Of a DNA stretch of 64,000 nucleotides, positions 44,565 through 53,888 are shown piece by piece (the first letter of the stretch is position 1; each line of letters begins with the position of its first letter). The position numbers were made by a program, and so were the translations under genes. The notes under the pieces were generated by a model that was not told where the DNA came from, searched no databases, and saw nothing but the letters and a program-made list of their open reading frames with translations. The stretch is from Thainema sp966674685 (GTDB lineage: Bacteria > Cyanobacteriota > Cyanobacteriia > Phormidesmidales > Phormidesmidaceae): positions 1 to 64,000 of the forward strand of contig CBKWJC010000014.1 in assembly GCA_966674685.1 (NCBI GenBank), in the 5' to 3' direction.

Positions 44565-45852
44565 TGATTTGCTGAACCAACAACTCAACTAGCTTGTGAG
44601 CTGCCCCAGATTCGCCGCGTACTTGGCGCAGGTCATTGCGAATTTGAGTGAGAGTCTCGGGCTGTTCGAGCCAGTTGATTCCCCGTTCTGCAATTTCAGC
44701 GGGTTTTAACTGACCGATGAGTTCCGGCACGATTTCTCGCCCCGCCCAAATGTTCGGCCATGCCAAGAGCCGATTGCCCAAATTTCGCAGAAATACCGTA
44801 TTAATCAACTTGGCGAACAGCGTCCCCACTCCGGGCAAGTTGGCAAGAAGGCCCGGTATGCCGTCCCAGGCGCGCATGGCGTCAAGCTGCTGGGTGGGAA
44901 TGATCACGATCATTGGTACAGCCAGAGCACCCAATTCTGCGGTGTTTGCGCCGACGGTGGTCACGCAGAAGCGGCAGCGGGAGAGCACTGCATGAGCTGG
45001 AAAGTCCGTCCATAAATAAATCTTGAGACCTGACTCTGTCTTCAAATAGGGCAGCGTATCAGGTTCATTCGGAGCGACTAGTTGAGCTGCCGCGCCGTTG
45101 ACGCGCTGCACCATTGGGTTCTGGCTAGCATCCGCAAATTTGGCGAGTTCCTCCAGCTTTAGCGTCGGTGCGACGGGAAGGACAAATTGGGTTTGGGGTC
45201 GAGCCGCGTGGATTTGATCTGCGATCGCACATACAAACGGCACACCCATCGCCAACTTAGCGGCCTTAGAACCCGGTAATAGCCCTATCAACTCTGAACC
45301 ATTAACCAAATTAAGTTGATGGTTGATTGTGGCAGATTCCGGCGTGGTGTCTGCGGTGCTGCTGGTGACATCGGCCATCAGGTCGCCGATAACGGTAAAT
45401 TTGTGGTGGTATTGGGGTTTGGCCTGATCGATCAGCTCAGGCTTCATCACCGCAAACTGATCGACCCAGCGGTGCCAGCGGGTATCCCATTCGCCGTAGA
45501 TCAGGGTGGAGTAGCCCAAGCGTTTGCCGATGATCACCGGAAAAAGCTGATCGCCACCCAGGAAAATGACAATTCCGCGATCGCGCCAGTCCCAATGTTC
45601 ATGAGTACGACCCAAGAGCAAAAACGGCAGGAAGTGTTGAGCATCCTGCACCCGATCCACTTCCGGATAGCTACGGGCAATGTCACCCTCTTGTCCCGTC
45701 GCGTTGGGACAGGGCGAGAGGACAACGGAAATGCGGATTTGCTGACGGTCATCGCCCAGTTTTTGGCGTAGCGATCTCACCACAGGTTTAACCCAAGTTG
45801 TCACCTCACCCGGGCCATTGGACAGAATCAGAATATCAACAGGCATGTCCAT
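44560..45852 (-). CDS. LpxB-like glycosyltransferase (lipid-A-disaccharide synthase related)
   Basis: A 430-residue protein of the cyanobacterial LpxB-like family. Recognisable parts are DILILSNGPGEVTTWVKP, the Rossmann segment RGIVIFLGGDQLF, LIGLLPGSKAAKLAMGVPF (donor-side loop), and RCRFCVTTVGANTAELGALA near the sugar-nucleotide site. True LpxB joins two UDP-glucosamine derivatives in lipid A synthesis; most cyanobacteria lack typical lipid A, so the substrate may differ. The protein has two possible starts (MDMPV); no signal peptide is seen. It diverges from chlH across a 645-base gap. Confidence 0.85.
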   Translation of the reverse strand: MDMPVDILILSNGPGEVTTWVKPVVRSLRQKLGDDRQQIRISVVLSPCPNATGQEGDIARSYPEVDRVQDAQHFLPFLLLGRTHEHWDWRDRGIVIFLGGDQLFPVIIGKRLGYSTLIYGEWDTRWHRWVDQFAVMKPELIDQAKPQYHHKFTVIGDLMADVTSSTADTTPESATINHQLNLVNGSELIGLLPGSKAAKLAMGVPFVCAIADQIHAARPQTQFVLPVAPTLKLEELAKFADASQNPMVQRVNGAAAQLVAPNEPDTLPYLKTESGLKIYLWTDFPAHAVLSRCRFCVTTVGANTAELGALAVPMIVIIPTQQLDAMRAWDGIPGLLANLPGVGTLFAKLINTVFLRNLGNRLLAWPNIWAGREIVPELIGQLKPAEIAERGINWLEQPETLTQIRNDLRQVRGESGAAHKLVELLVQQIS

Positions 45853-46497
45853 ATTTAGCTCTCCTTAGAAGTGAGGCGAGAGGAGTGGATGGGTGATCGG
45901 GTGGATGGGTAATTGAAACCTCATCGGTGCGTTTCGCTTCGCTCTACACATCCTAAGGCTTGAGTATGCCTCCTTCGCCTCTCGCCTCACTCCTCTCGCC
46001 TCACGCCCAAAACGTAAACTTTAATTAAGTTTTTCTGAGTAAATGCTTCTATTTTTGTCAACGGTTGTAAATAAACATCTCAATATAGTTATCAAATTGT
46101 GTCAGATAAGGCGGCAATCCCTTATATGGTGAGCATTTTTTGATAGAAACACTCCTATGGCGATGTTTTAGTCCTTGCTCATAACGGCGTAAAGATTCTC
46201 ATCTTTGCTGCCGTGCATTTTATTTAGTCGCTGGTAGATTGTGTATTTTGGGCGTTCAGGCTATTGCTTGGTCGGTGAAATCCTTGGCTGATTGTTTCAG
46301 TTCTGCAACAGTCGGATGTAACCTGCTCAAAGGTTCACAACTAAGGGATAGGATCTAAGACTGCGGGCTGATTGGCGGTTTGCTGATCAAATAGCTTAGC
46401 GGCTCAGAATACACGGTTTACTTATATCAAAATCCAATCAAACCCTCTCTAAATCCAATCAAAACGCAGGCATCACGCATCAAAGGAGTTTAACCGC
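45853..46497. promoter_or_regulatory. divergent region with chlH leader and GTGAGGCGAGAGGAGTG inverted repeat
   Basis: A 17-base inverted repeat (45871-45887 and 45988-46004) lies near the LpxB-like start. The chlH side has AATCCAATCAAA twice (46430 and 46452) and a strong ribosome site AAAGGAG (46482-46488), nine bases before the ATG. The promoter of chlH must lie here, but I cannot place it with confidence. No gene or known riboswitch is seen. Confidence 0.45.
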
Positions 46498-49400
46498 ATG
46501 TTCACCCACGTCAAGCCCACCGTACGGCATATTAAGCCGGATGATCTCGGTACGCGCAGACTCATCAAGGTGGTCTATGTGGTGTTGGAGCCGCAGTACC
46601 AAAGCTCGCTCTCAGCCGCCGTTCGTGAGATAAACCGCAATAACCCCCACCTGGCGTTTGAAGTCAGTGGCTATTTAATTGAAGAATTACGCGACCCAGA
46701 GAACTATCAAGCGTTCCAAAAAGATGTCTCTGAGGCGAATGTTTTCATTGCGTCGCTGATTTTCTTGGAAGACTTGGCCGACAAGCTAGTCGAGGCCGTT
46801 ACGCCCTATCGCGATAATCTTGACGTGGCGGTCGTCTTCCCGTCTATGCCTCAGGTGATGCGCCTGAACAAGATGGGCACGTTTTCAATGGCGCAGTTGG
46901 GTCAGTCCAAGAGTGCGATCGCATCGTTCATGAAGAAGCGGAAGGAGAACTCCGGTGCGGGTTTCCAAGACGCGATGCTGAAGCTGCTGCGGACGCTGCC
47001 TAAGGTGCTGAAGTACCTGCCGATGGACAAGGCTCAGGATGCCCGCAACTTTATGCTCAGCTTCCAGTACTGGCTGGGTGGTTCTCAGGAAAACCTGGAG
47101 AACTTCCTGCTCATGCTGGCGGATAAGTACGTCGTTAAGGGTGATCGGGCCGATGGCGTACAGTACGCTGAACCCGTCACCTATCCGGACATGGGCATCT
47201 GGCACCCGCTGGCACCGACTATGTACGAGGATTTGAAGGAGTATCTCAACTGGTACGACTCCCGCTCGGATCTCTCTGCTGATATGAAAGATCCGCTGGC
47301 TCCCTGCGTGGGACTGGTGCTTCAGCGGACGCACTTGGTCACGGGCGACGATGCTCACTACGTGGCGATGGTGCAGGAGTTAGAGTGTCTGGGCGCACGA
47401 GTGATTCCGGTATTTGCAGGCGGTCTGGATTTCTCCAAGCCCGTTGATGCTTATTTCTATGATCCAATTGATCCGAATAAGGCCATCGTTGACGCGGTAG
47501 TCTCCCTGACCGGATTTGCTCTGGTCGGTGGCCCTGCCCGTCAGGATCATCCCAAAGCAATTGAATCGCTGAAGCGGCTGAATCGTCCCTACATGGTGGC
47601 GCTACCGCTGGTGTTCCAAACCACTGAAGAATGGGAAGAGAGCGATCTGGGTCTGCACCCGATCCAGGTGGCGCTGCAAATCGCTATTCCGGAACTGGAT
47701 GGCGCAATTGAGCCGATTATCCTCTCTGGTCGTGACGGTGCTACCGGACGTGCGATCGCACTTCAAGACCGCATCGAAGCGGTGGCTCAGCGGGCGATGA
47801 AGTGGGCCAGCCTGCGCCGCAAGCCCAAAGTTGATAAGCGCTTAGCCATCACCGTCTTCAGCTTCCCGCCGGACAAGGGCAATGTGGGTACTGCCGCGTA
47901 CCTAGACGTGTTCGGCTCCATCTATAAAGTGATGGAAGCAATGAAGAACAACGGCTATGACGTGCAGGATCTACCGGAATCGCCGGAGCAGCTCATGCAA
48001 GAGGTGATTCACGATGCCCAAGCGCAGTACGCTAGCCCTGAGCTAAACATTGCCTACCGGATGCCCGTGCAGGAGTATGAACAGCTCACGCCCTACTCTC
48101 AACGGCTGGAAGAGAACTGGGGCCCACCGCCTGGACACCTGAATACCGACGGTCAGAATATGCTGATCTACGGTAAGTCCTTCGGCAATATCTTCATCGG
48201 TGTGCAGCCTACCTTCGGTTACGAAGGCGACCCGATGCGGCTGCTGTTCTCCCGTTCGGCCAGTCCCCACCACGGTTTTGCGGCTTACTACACCTATCTG
48301 GAGCATCTGTGGAAGGCGGATGCAGTGCTGCACTTTGGTACCCACGGCTCGCTGGAGTTCATGCCCGGTAAGCAGATGGGCATGTCTGGTGACTGCTATC
48401 CCGACAACCTGATCGGCCACATTCCCAACCTCTACTACTACGCCGCCAACAACCCCTCTGAGGCCACCATTGCCAAGCGGCGCAGCTATGCCGCCACGAT
48501 TAGCTACCTAACACCGCCTGCCGAAAACGCAGGTTTGTACAAGGGACTGAAGGAACTGAGCGAGCTAATCGGTTCCTACCAGGGCCAAAAGGAAAGCGGT
48601 CGGGCAGTGCAAATCGTCAACGCGATCGTCACCCAGGCGCAAATCTGCAACCTGGATAAGGACATTGAGTTCCCTGAAGTAGACGCAGGTGAGCTAACCG
48701 TTGAGCAGCGGGACAATATTGTCGGCAAGGTTTACATCAAGCTGATGGAAATTGAGTCGCGTCTGCTGCCCTGTGGTCTGCACGTCATTGGTAAGCCACC
48801 CACTGCCGAAGAAGCGATCGCAACTCTGGTCAACATCGCTGGCCTCGATCGGCCTGAAGATGGCGGCATCAAGAGCCTCCAGCGGATCATCGCTGAGAGC
48901 TTGGGGCGGGACATTGAGGAAGTTTATAAAAACAGCGATCGCGGTGTCCTCGAAGATGTCCAGCTACTCAACGACATTACCCAAGCGTCGCGGGCTGCTG
49001 TCTCCGCGCTGGTGAAAGAGCAGGCCGATGCCGATGGTCGCGTCTCCCGTGTCGCTAAGCTCAATTTCTTCAACATGGGCCGCAAAGAGCCTTGGGTGGA
49101 AGCCCTGCACAACCTGGGCTACACCAAGGTGAGCGTGGAAGCATTAAAGCCCCTGTTCGAGTATCTGGAGTTCTGCCTGGAGCAGGTCGTAGCCGATAAC
49201 GAACTGGGTGCGCTACTGAAGGCACTGGAAGGCGAGTACGTCCTACCTGGCCCCGGTGGTGATCCAATCCGTAACCCGGATGTGCTGCCCACGGGTAAGA
49301 ATATCCACGCCCTTGACCCGCAGTCGATTCCGACAACCGCAGCAGTACAGTCGGCTAAAGTCGTAGTCGATCGCCTGCTGGAGCGGCAAAAGCTGGATAA

Positions 49401-50481
49401 CGGCGGCAACTGGCCGGAAACCATTGCCTGTGTCCTCTGGGGTACAGACAACATCAAGACCTACGGTGAATCCCTGGCTCAAATCCTCTGGTTCATCGGT
49501 GTGCGTCCGGTGCCCGATTCCCTCGGTCGGGTGAACAAGCTGGAGCTGATTCCGCTGGAAGAACTGGGTCGGCCTCGGATTGACGTGGTCGTGAACTGTT
49601 CCGGTGTGTTCCGCGACCTGTTCATTAACCAGATGGCGCTGATTGACCGAGGCGTGAAAATGGTTGCCGAAGCCGATGAGCCGTTAGAGATGAACTTTGT
49701 CCGCAAGCACGCCATGAAGCAGGCAGACGAGATGGGCATCAACCTGCGCCAAGCGGCTACTCGCGTTTTCTCCAACGCATCCGGTTCCTACTCCTCTAAC
49801 GTCAACCTGGCAGTGGAAAACAGCTCTTGGGAAGAAGAGGCGGAACTGCAAGAGATGTACCTGAAGCGCAAGTCTTTTGCCTTCAACTCGGATAATCCGG
49901 GCGTGATGGATGAATCCCGTAGTTTGTTCGAAGCATCGCTGAAGACGGCAGATGCCACGTTCCAAAACCTGGATTCTTCGGAAATCTCGCTGACGGACGT
50001 GTCGCACTATTTCGACTCTGACCCGACGAAGCTGGTGTCTACTCTGCGGGATGACGGCAAAACCCCGGCTTCCTACATTGCGGACACGACAACGGCGAAT
50101 GCTCAGGTGCGGACGCTCTCGGAAACGGTGCGTTTGGATGCGCGGACGAAGCTGCTGAATCCCAAGTGGTATGAGGGTATGCTCTCCCACGGCTATGAGG
50201 GTGTGCGGGAACTGTCGAAGCGCCTGGTGAACACGATGGGCTGGTCGGCGACGGCTGGTGCGGTGGATAACTGGGTGTATGAGGACGTGAACACAACCTT
50301 CATCGAGGATGAGGAGATGTGTAAGCGGCTGATGAATCTGAACCCGAACTCGTTCCGCCGGATGGTGGGTACGCTGCTGGAAGTGAACGGTCGCGGCTAC
50401 TGGGAAACCAGCGAGGAAAACTTGGATCGGCTACGTGAGCTGTATCAAGAAGTGGAAGACCGCATCGAAGGTATCGAATAA
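46498..50481 (+). CDS. chlH: magnesium chelatase subunit H
   Basis: A 1327-residue ChlH, the usual length. It binds protoporphyrin IX and, with ChlI and ChlD, inserts Mg2+ at the first committed step of chlorophyll synthesis. The N-terminal DUF3479 domain covers about 1-190, and the CobN/Mg-chelatase domain the rest. Landmarks are GTHGSLEFMPGKQMGMSGDCYPDN broken across 48341-48412, HALDPQSIPTTAA, and NCSGVFRDLFINQM. The C-terminus (SATAGAVDNWVYEDVN) is complete. No partner subunit gene is in the window. The start is fixed by the AAAGGAG site nine bases upstream. Confidence 0.98.
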   Translation: MFTHVKPTVRHIKPDDLGTRRLIKVVYVVLEPQYQSSLSAAVREINRNNPHLAFEVSGYLIEELRDPENYQAFQKDVSEANVFIASLIFLEDLADKLVEAVTPYRDNLDVAVVFPSMPQVMRLNKMGTFSMAQLGQSKSAIASFMKKRKENSGAGFQDAMLKLLRTLPKVLKYLPMDKAQDARNFMLSFQYWLGGSQENLENFLLMLADKYVVKGDRADGVQYAEPVTYPDMGIWHPLAPTMYEDLKEYLNWYDSRSDLSADMKDPLAPCVGLVLQRTHLVTGDDAHYVAMVQELECLGARVIPVFAGGLDFSKPVDAYFYDPIDPNKAIVDAVVSLTGFALVGGPARQDHPKAIESLKRLNRPYMVALPLVFQTTEEWEESDLGLHPIQVALQIAIPELDGAIEPIILSGRDGATGRAIALQDRIEAVAQRAMKWASLRRKPKVDKRLAITVFSFPPDKGNVGTAAYLDVFGSIYKVMEAMKNNGYDVQDLPESPEQLMQEVIHDAQAQYASPELNIAYRMPVQEYEQLTPYSQRLEENWGPPPGHLNTDGQNMLIYGKSFGNIFIGVQPTFGYEGDPMRLLFSRSASPHHGFAAYYTYLEHLWKADAVLHFGTHGSLEFMPGKQMGMSGDCYPDNLIGHIPNLYYYAANNPSEATIAKRRSYAATISYLTPPAENAGLYKGLKELSELIGSYQGQKESGRAVQIVNAIVTQAQICNLDKDIEFPEVDAGELTVEQRDNIVGKVYIKLMEIESRLLPCGLHVIGKPPTAEEAIATLVNIAGLDRPEDGGIKSLQRIIAESLGRDIEEVYKNSDRGVLEDVQLLNDITQASRAAVSALVKEQADADGRVSRVAKLNFFNMGRKEPWVEALHNLGYTKVSVEALKPLFEYLEFCLEQVVADNELGALLKALEGEYVLPGPGGDPIRNPDVLPTGKNIHALDPQSIPTTAAVQSAKVVVDRLLERQKLDNGGNWPETIACVLWGTDNIKTYGESLAQILWFIGVRPVPDSLGRVNKLELIPLEELGRPRIDVVVNCSGVFRDLFINQMALIDRGVKMVAEADEPLEMNFVRKHAMKQADEMGINLRQAATRVFSNASGSYSSNVNLAVENSSWEEEAELQEMYLKRKSFAFNSDNPGVMDESRSLFEASLKTADATFQNLDSSEISLTDVSHYFDSDPTKLVSTLRDDGKTPASYIADTTTANAQVRTLSETVRLDARTKLLNPKWYEGMLSHGYEGVRELSKRLVNTMGWSATAGAVDNWVYEDVNTTFIEDEEMCKRLMNLNPNSFRRMVGTLLEVNGRGYWETSEENLDRLRELYQEVEDRIEGIE

Positions 50482-50601
50482 GGTCTAGGTCATCTCAATT
50501 GTTACCTCTATGGGGAGCTACAGCTCCCCTTTTTTGTTGTTTCTGAGCTTGAAACTCTCGTTATGATAGTGCTATCAATCCGTTGGCTGAGAGGTCAAGA
50601 A

Positions 50602-50829
50602 GTGGAAACTCGTACAATAACTGTTCGTGTCGATCCTGAAACAGCAAAAGCTTATGAAGCTTCATCTGAAACCGAGCGGCGGAAGATGGATTTACTGATT
50701 AATTTGAAGCTGCGGGAGATGGTGAGAAAACCGCGCCCGTTAGCTGAAGTCATGGAAGAAATTAGCGCTAAGGCTCAAGCCAGAGGTCTAACACCTGAAA
50801 TCCTTAAGTCTATTACCAATAAGCTATAG
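50602..50829 (+). CDS. antitoxin-like small protein
   Basis: From the GTG at 50602 the protein has 75 residues. The site GAGAGG lies nine bases upstream, and the conserved part begins ETRTITVRVDPETAKAYEA right after this codon. An ATG at 50563 would add 13 atypical residues. The N-terminal beta strand and basic helices (TERRKMDLLINLKLREM) look like a ribbon-helix-helix or similar antitoxin, and the end AQARGLTPEILKSITN matches small proteins that in cyanobacteria usually precede PIN-type toxins (from memory). Here no PIN gene follows; one base later starts the large nuclease-fold gene, its probable partner. Confidence 0.65.
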   Translation: METRTITVRVDPETAKAYEASSETERRKMDLLINLKLREMVRKPRPLAEVMEEISAKAQARGLTPEILKSITNKL

Positions 50830-50830
50830 C

Positions 50831-52771
50831 ATGAATGAAACTTTTACTGAGCTTGTTCAAAGTTCAAAGATTAAGACGCCCACTCAAAAAAGTTTTTCTA
50901 AAGAAATTTGGGAAGAGGTCTATTCAAAAAGCGGTTCTTCTGATGCAGATTATCGCTTATACAAATCAGGATTATGGGTTAATGAAAAGCTTGAGAAAAT
51001 AAGAAATAGTCTTTCTCAAGTGAAGGCTGTCAAAGGGGGAACGTATGGCTTGATCAGGCTACAATGTAGTGCTATAAATTTCATCCTTCTTTCTCAGGTC
51101 AATAAATTCATGGAGGAGTTACAGGATGATTGCCATCAAGATTTTGTTCTTACAAATATTTTTAATTTTAGTAGTAGTATGGAGGGATTTATAACGGCAG
51201 CTCGTTATCCTCTCGCGAATTCATATAATCAGAATAAATCTGAACTTGTAGGAGAAGCGCCTTCTTTACTCGACCTATCTGAATGGCTTAATCAAACAAT
51301 TAATCTTGGTATTCTATATGATCATATTGAAGACATATGGGCTAAATGTATCTGGCATGGCTGGTATGTAGATGATGAATCTTATGACAATTTAGATTTA
51401 GCCACTCCCGATGACTTAGATGATGAAGAAATAAACACCATTGGTACATATAGAAGTTATTCAATATTTTCTGAAATATCTCTTCACGCATCTTATTTGT
51501 GGGAAGAATGGCCTGAACATGTAAAACAGAAAATTATAAATAAACCAAGGATTTCAGCAAAACTAAATGATGAGAATAATAGTAAATTAGAAATTGATTC
51601 ATTTACTCCTAGCAAGATGGCTGGCGAGATGCCGCAAGAGTTTCCCCTCCAAATGATAGCAGAAGAAATTTATTTTAATGATATTCTTGAACAGCCTTTG
51701 CCTAAGCTAAAAGATTTAACTCTACGACAGATTCTAGAATCATGGAGACTTATATCAACACTGTCACAAGAGATACAAACTATAATTGTTTCTTCAACCA
51801 ATCTAAATAATATATCTGATTTAAACGATACATCTGAGTTATTAAGATATAGTCCTACTTTTTCAAAAGAACATTTAGTTGAACTAGTATCAAAAACAAT
51901 TTATTTGGATTATAGTCAAGCTTTGACTGTTGTTGATTTATTAACTTTCAAAGGTAATCCTCGTGATGATTTATGGTATCGCCCTCTCATTGACTTGGGC
52001 GAAGACGACATGACTATGATAATTACCTGTATGCAGTATCCTAATCTTTTGCGCTCATTGGAGCAGTGGATGCGTGAAGGTAAACTAAAAATGGATGAGC
52101 GCGGCTTCTTATTTGAGAATTACGTACGAAATCAACTGAAGAAAGAAAACAATCTAACAAATGCAGACATAATATGTGATTCTGACATTTTTAGAAATGC
52201 TGATGGAAAAGAAGAACAGATAGATTTAGTTATAAGAATAGGAAACAAAATCTTAATTGGAGAATTAAAGTGTTCTGTTTACCCTTCTAGCACTCTGGAA
52301 TTTTATAACTATAAATCCGTATTAGCCGACGGTACAAATCAAGCTAAAAGAAAGGCTAATTTTATCAGAGAAAACATTTACTTTTTCGCGGAGCGTTTTG
52401 GATTGAAAAATGCTGGCTTGAATGAAATATATGTTTACCCCATGGTTGTTTCCAACCTGCATTTGTATAATGGAAAGATTATAAATAATGTTCCGATATT
52501 GGACTTTCAGATATTAAGCAAATATTTTAATGAAGGAAAACTAAAGATATTTATGGTTGCGACTCAAGATGGGTTTAAATCCAGCAATGATAGCAAGATT
52601 GTGAGATTCTATAGTTCTGAGCAAGAGGCTGAGGAAAACATAGAGCAATACTTAACCGATCCACCGCAACTTTGGCCTTTTCGAGAGAGATTCCAGTACA
52701 AGATCCAACTTATTCCGCTCATCAGTTCTAAAGCAAAATGGTCTGGATGCGTAAGAGGAGTTATTCATTAA
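50831..52771 (+). CDS. uncharacterised protein with C-terminal PD-(D/E)XK nuclease-like domain
   Basis: A 646-residue protein I do not recognise as a whole. Residues 1-400 are mostly helical, with Trp-rich stretches and no motif known to me. Residues about 425-560 look like a PD-(D/E)XK nuclease fold: E429 in a helix (GFLFENYVRNQL), D465 (EEQIDLVIRIG), E478-x-K480 (ILIGELKC) and a following helix with Q504 (GTNQAKRKANF). It starts one base after the antitoxin-like gene, so they are one operon. Its DNA is markedly AT-rich against chlH and the downstream genes, a sign of recent acquisition. A nuclease toxin or defence effector is my inference; no homolog search was possible. Confidence 0.7.
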   Translation: MNETFTELVQSSKIKTPTQKSFSKEIWEEVYSKSGSSDADYRLYKSGLWVNEKLEKIRNSLSQVKAVKGGTYGLIRLQCSAINFILLSQVNKFMEELQDDCHQDFVLTNIFNFSSSMEGFITAARYPLANSYNQNKSELVGEAPSLLDLSEWLNQTINLGILYDHIEDIWAKCIWHGWYVDDESYDNLDLATPDDLDDEEINTIGTYRSYSIFSEISLHASYLWEEWPEHVKQKIINKPRISAKLNDENNSKLEIDSFTPSKMAGEMPQEFPLQMIAEEIYFNDILEQPLPKLKDLTLRQILESWRLISTLSQEIQTIIVSSTNLNNISDLNDTSELLRYSPTFSKEHLVELVSKTIYLDYSQALTVVDLLTFKGNPRDDLWYRPLIDLGEDDMTMIITCMQYPNLLRSLEQWMREGKLKMDERGFLFENYVRNQLKKENNLTNADIICDSDIFRNADGKEEQIDLVIRIGNKILIGELKCSVYPSSTLEFYNYKSVLADGTNQAKRKANFIRENIYFFAERFGLKNAGLNEIYVYPMVVSNLHLYNGKIINNVPILDFQILSKYFNEGKLKIFMVATQDGFKSSNDSKIVRFYSSEQEAEENIEQYLTDPPQLWPFRERFQYKIQLIPLISSKAKWSGCVRGVIH

Positions 52772-52839
52772 ACCAAAATTTTCAATGCCATATTATATTT
52801 CCAGATCTTCTGTGTAAGTAAGTTTCTAGCAGTTGACCA

Positions 52840-53148
52840 ATGACGAATATTGATTTGCCGATGGTTGCGATCGCAGAATTTTGTAAGAGGTGGCAAGTGA
52901 CCGAGTTTGCCCTCTTTGGTTCCGTGCTGCGAGACGATTTTCGGCCTGACAGCGATATTGATGTGCTGCTAACCTTCTCTCCCAATACCAAACGGGGCTT
53001 AACCGAAACCCTGCAAATGCACGATGAACTGCAAGCCATTTTTAATCGCGACGTAGACTTGCTCGTCAAATCCGCCATTAACCGCAGCGAAAACTGGCTC
53101 AGACGCAAAAATATTCTGGAATCTGCACAGGTGATCTATGCCGCGTGA
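52840..53148 (+). CDS. mntA: MntA-type nucleotidyltransferase antitoxin
   Basis: A 102-residue minimal nucleotidyltransferase. The signature GSx10DxD is complete (G27, S28, D39, D41; FGSVLRDDF, SDIDVLL) with a third acid in RDVDLL (D73). MntA enzymes modify their HEPN partner HepT by adding AMP to a tyrosine, which neutralises it. The stop overlaps the hepT start by 11 bases. Its first 12 codons and leader are repeated as fragments at 54457 and 55380, joined at the HIP1 site GCGATCGC. Confidence 0.9.
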   Translation: MTNIDLPMVAIAEFCKRWQVTEFALFGSVLRDDFRPDSDIDVLLTFSPNTKRGLTETLQMHDELQAIFNRDVDLLVKSAINRSENWLRRKNILESAQVIYAA

Positions 53149-53425
53149 TCAAGAATCATTGATTGATATTGCCAACTCAATTAGACGTATTCTGCGCTAT
53201 GCCGATGGGGTTAGTCGATCAGAGTTAGAAGCCAATGATGAAAAGCTATCTGCAATTCTTTATCAAATAACCATTATTGGCGAAGCCACCAAACGAATTT
53301 CTCAACCCTTCCGCGAAAGTCATCCAGAAATTCCCTGGCACGAAATGGCTGGAATGCGAGATGTCATCGTTCACGACTATGATCAGCTTGATTTCGAGAT
53401 CGTCTGGGATGTTGTTAAAAATTAA
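53138..53425 (+). CDS. hepT: HepT-type HEPN RNase toxin, frameshifted C-terminus
   Basis: A 95-residue HEPN protein (DUF86). The catalytic RX4HXY motif is intact: R74, H79, Y81 (RDVIVHDY), where Y81 is the tyrosine that MntA would AMPylate. The frame stops at 53423 after WDVVKN. Reading on after dropping one T at 53422-53423 gives KLPVLLSSIEKRL and a TGA at 53463, which is how HepT proteins normally end. So a one-base insertion has removed about 13 residues of the last helix. The toxin may be unstable or weakened, but the active site remains. Confidence 0.88.
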   Translation: MPRDQESLIDIANSIRRILRYADGVSRSELEANDEKLSAILYQITIIGEATKRISQPFRESHPEIPWHEMAGMRDVIVHDYDQLDFEIVWDVVKN

Positions 53426-53495
53426 GCTTCCAGTGCTTTTGAGTTCAATTGAAAAGCGGCTTTGAACAAGACTCATTACAGGTTAAAAATCGATA

Positions 53496-53729
53496 ATGGA
53501 AGACGAACTACGTCCAGAATATGACCTCAAAAGCTTGCGAGTTCGAAAATTGGGGCCAGGTCAAAAGAGCTTTGGCCAAACAACTGTACAGCTCGATCCG
53601 GACGTGGCAAAAGTTTTTCCCAACGCCGATGCCGTCAATGAAGCACTCCGGTTTCTCATCAGAATCACACGAGAAAATCAACCTTCTGCGCCAACCTCAC
53701 AAGCTGGCGATACAGGTGTAGCTGATTAA
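53496..53729 (+). CDS. small conserved hypothetical protein, antitoxin-like
   Basis: A 77-residue protein: EDELRPEYDLKSLRVRKLGPGQ, then KSFGQTTVQLDPDVAKVFP, NADAVNEALRFLIRITREN and a polar tail. The pattern VQLDPDVAKVFPNADAVNEALRFLI resembles a short strand-helix-helix fold found in many cyanobacterial small proteins (from memory), often near toxin genes. No partner follows it; the downstream side is a repeat. It may be an orphan antitoxin of this island. Function unknown. Confidence 0.6.
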   Translation: MEDELRPEYDLKSLRVRKLGPGQKSFGQTTVQLDPDVAKVFPNADAVNEALRFLIRITRENQPSAPTSQAGDTGVAD

Positions 53730-53821
53730 CTGCGATCGCACTGTTGTTGCAGGAGTAAAACTGCGATCCTGAATGGGTAGGACATCAAGCTGCGATCTCA
53801 CTTTTGTTGCAGGGGTAAAGC
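53730..53821. repeat. HIP1-bounded repeat C, copy 1 (two units)
   Basis: Two units of the motif TGCGATCGCACTGTTGTTGC followed by AGGGGTAAAACTGCGATC, separated by CTGAATGGGTAGGACATCAAG. The second unit has degraded HIP1 (TGCGATCTCAC). The same compound order returns at 55432-55546, and single units are at 54508-54551 and 58038-58079. It lies between the 53496 gene and the BrnA gene and does not code. Confidence 0.75.
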
Positions 53822-53888
53822 CGCTTTCAATCGTCCGCTGCATTTGAATTTTTAGCCTATGCTACTAGGCTTGCTTTGCTCCTAGATG

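Noticed and set aside
50563..50601. ATG start of the antitoxin-like gene
   Set aside because: The 13 extra residues are atypical, and a good ribosome site precedes the GTG at 50602.
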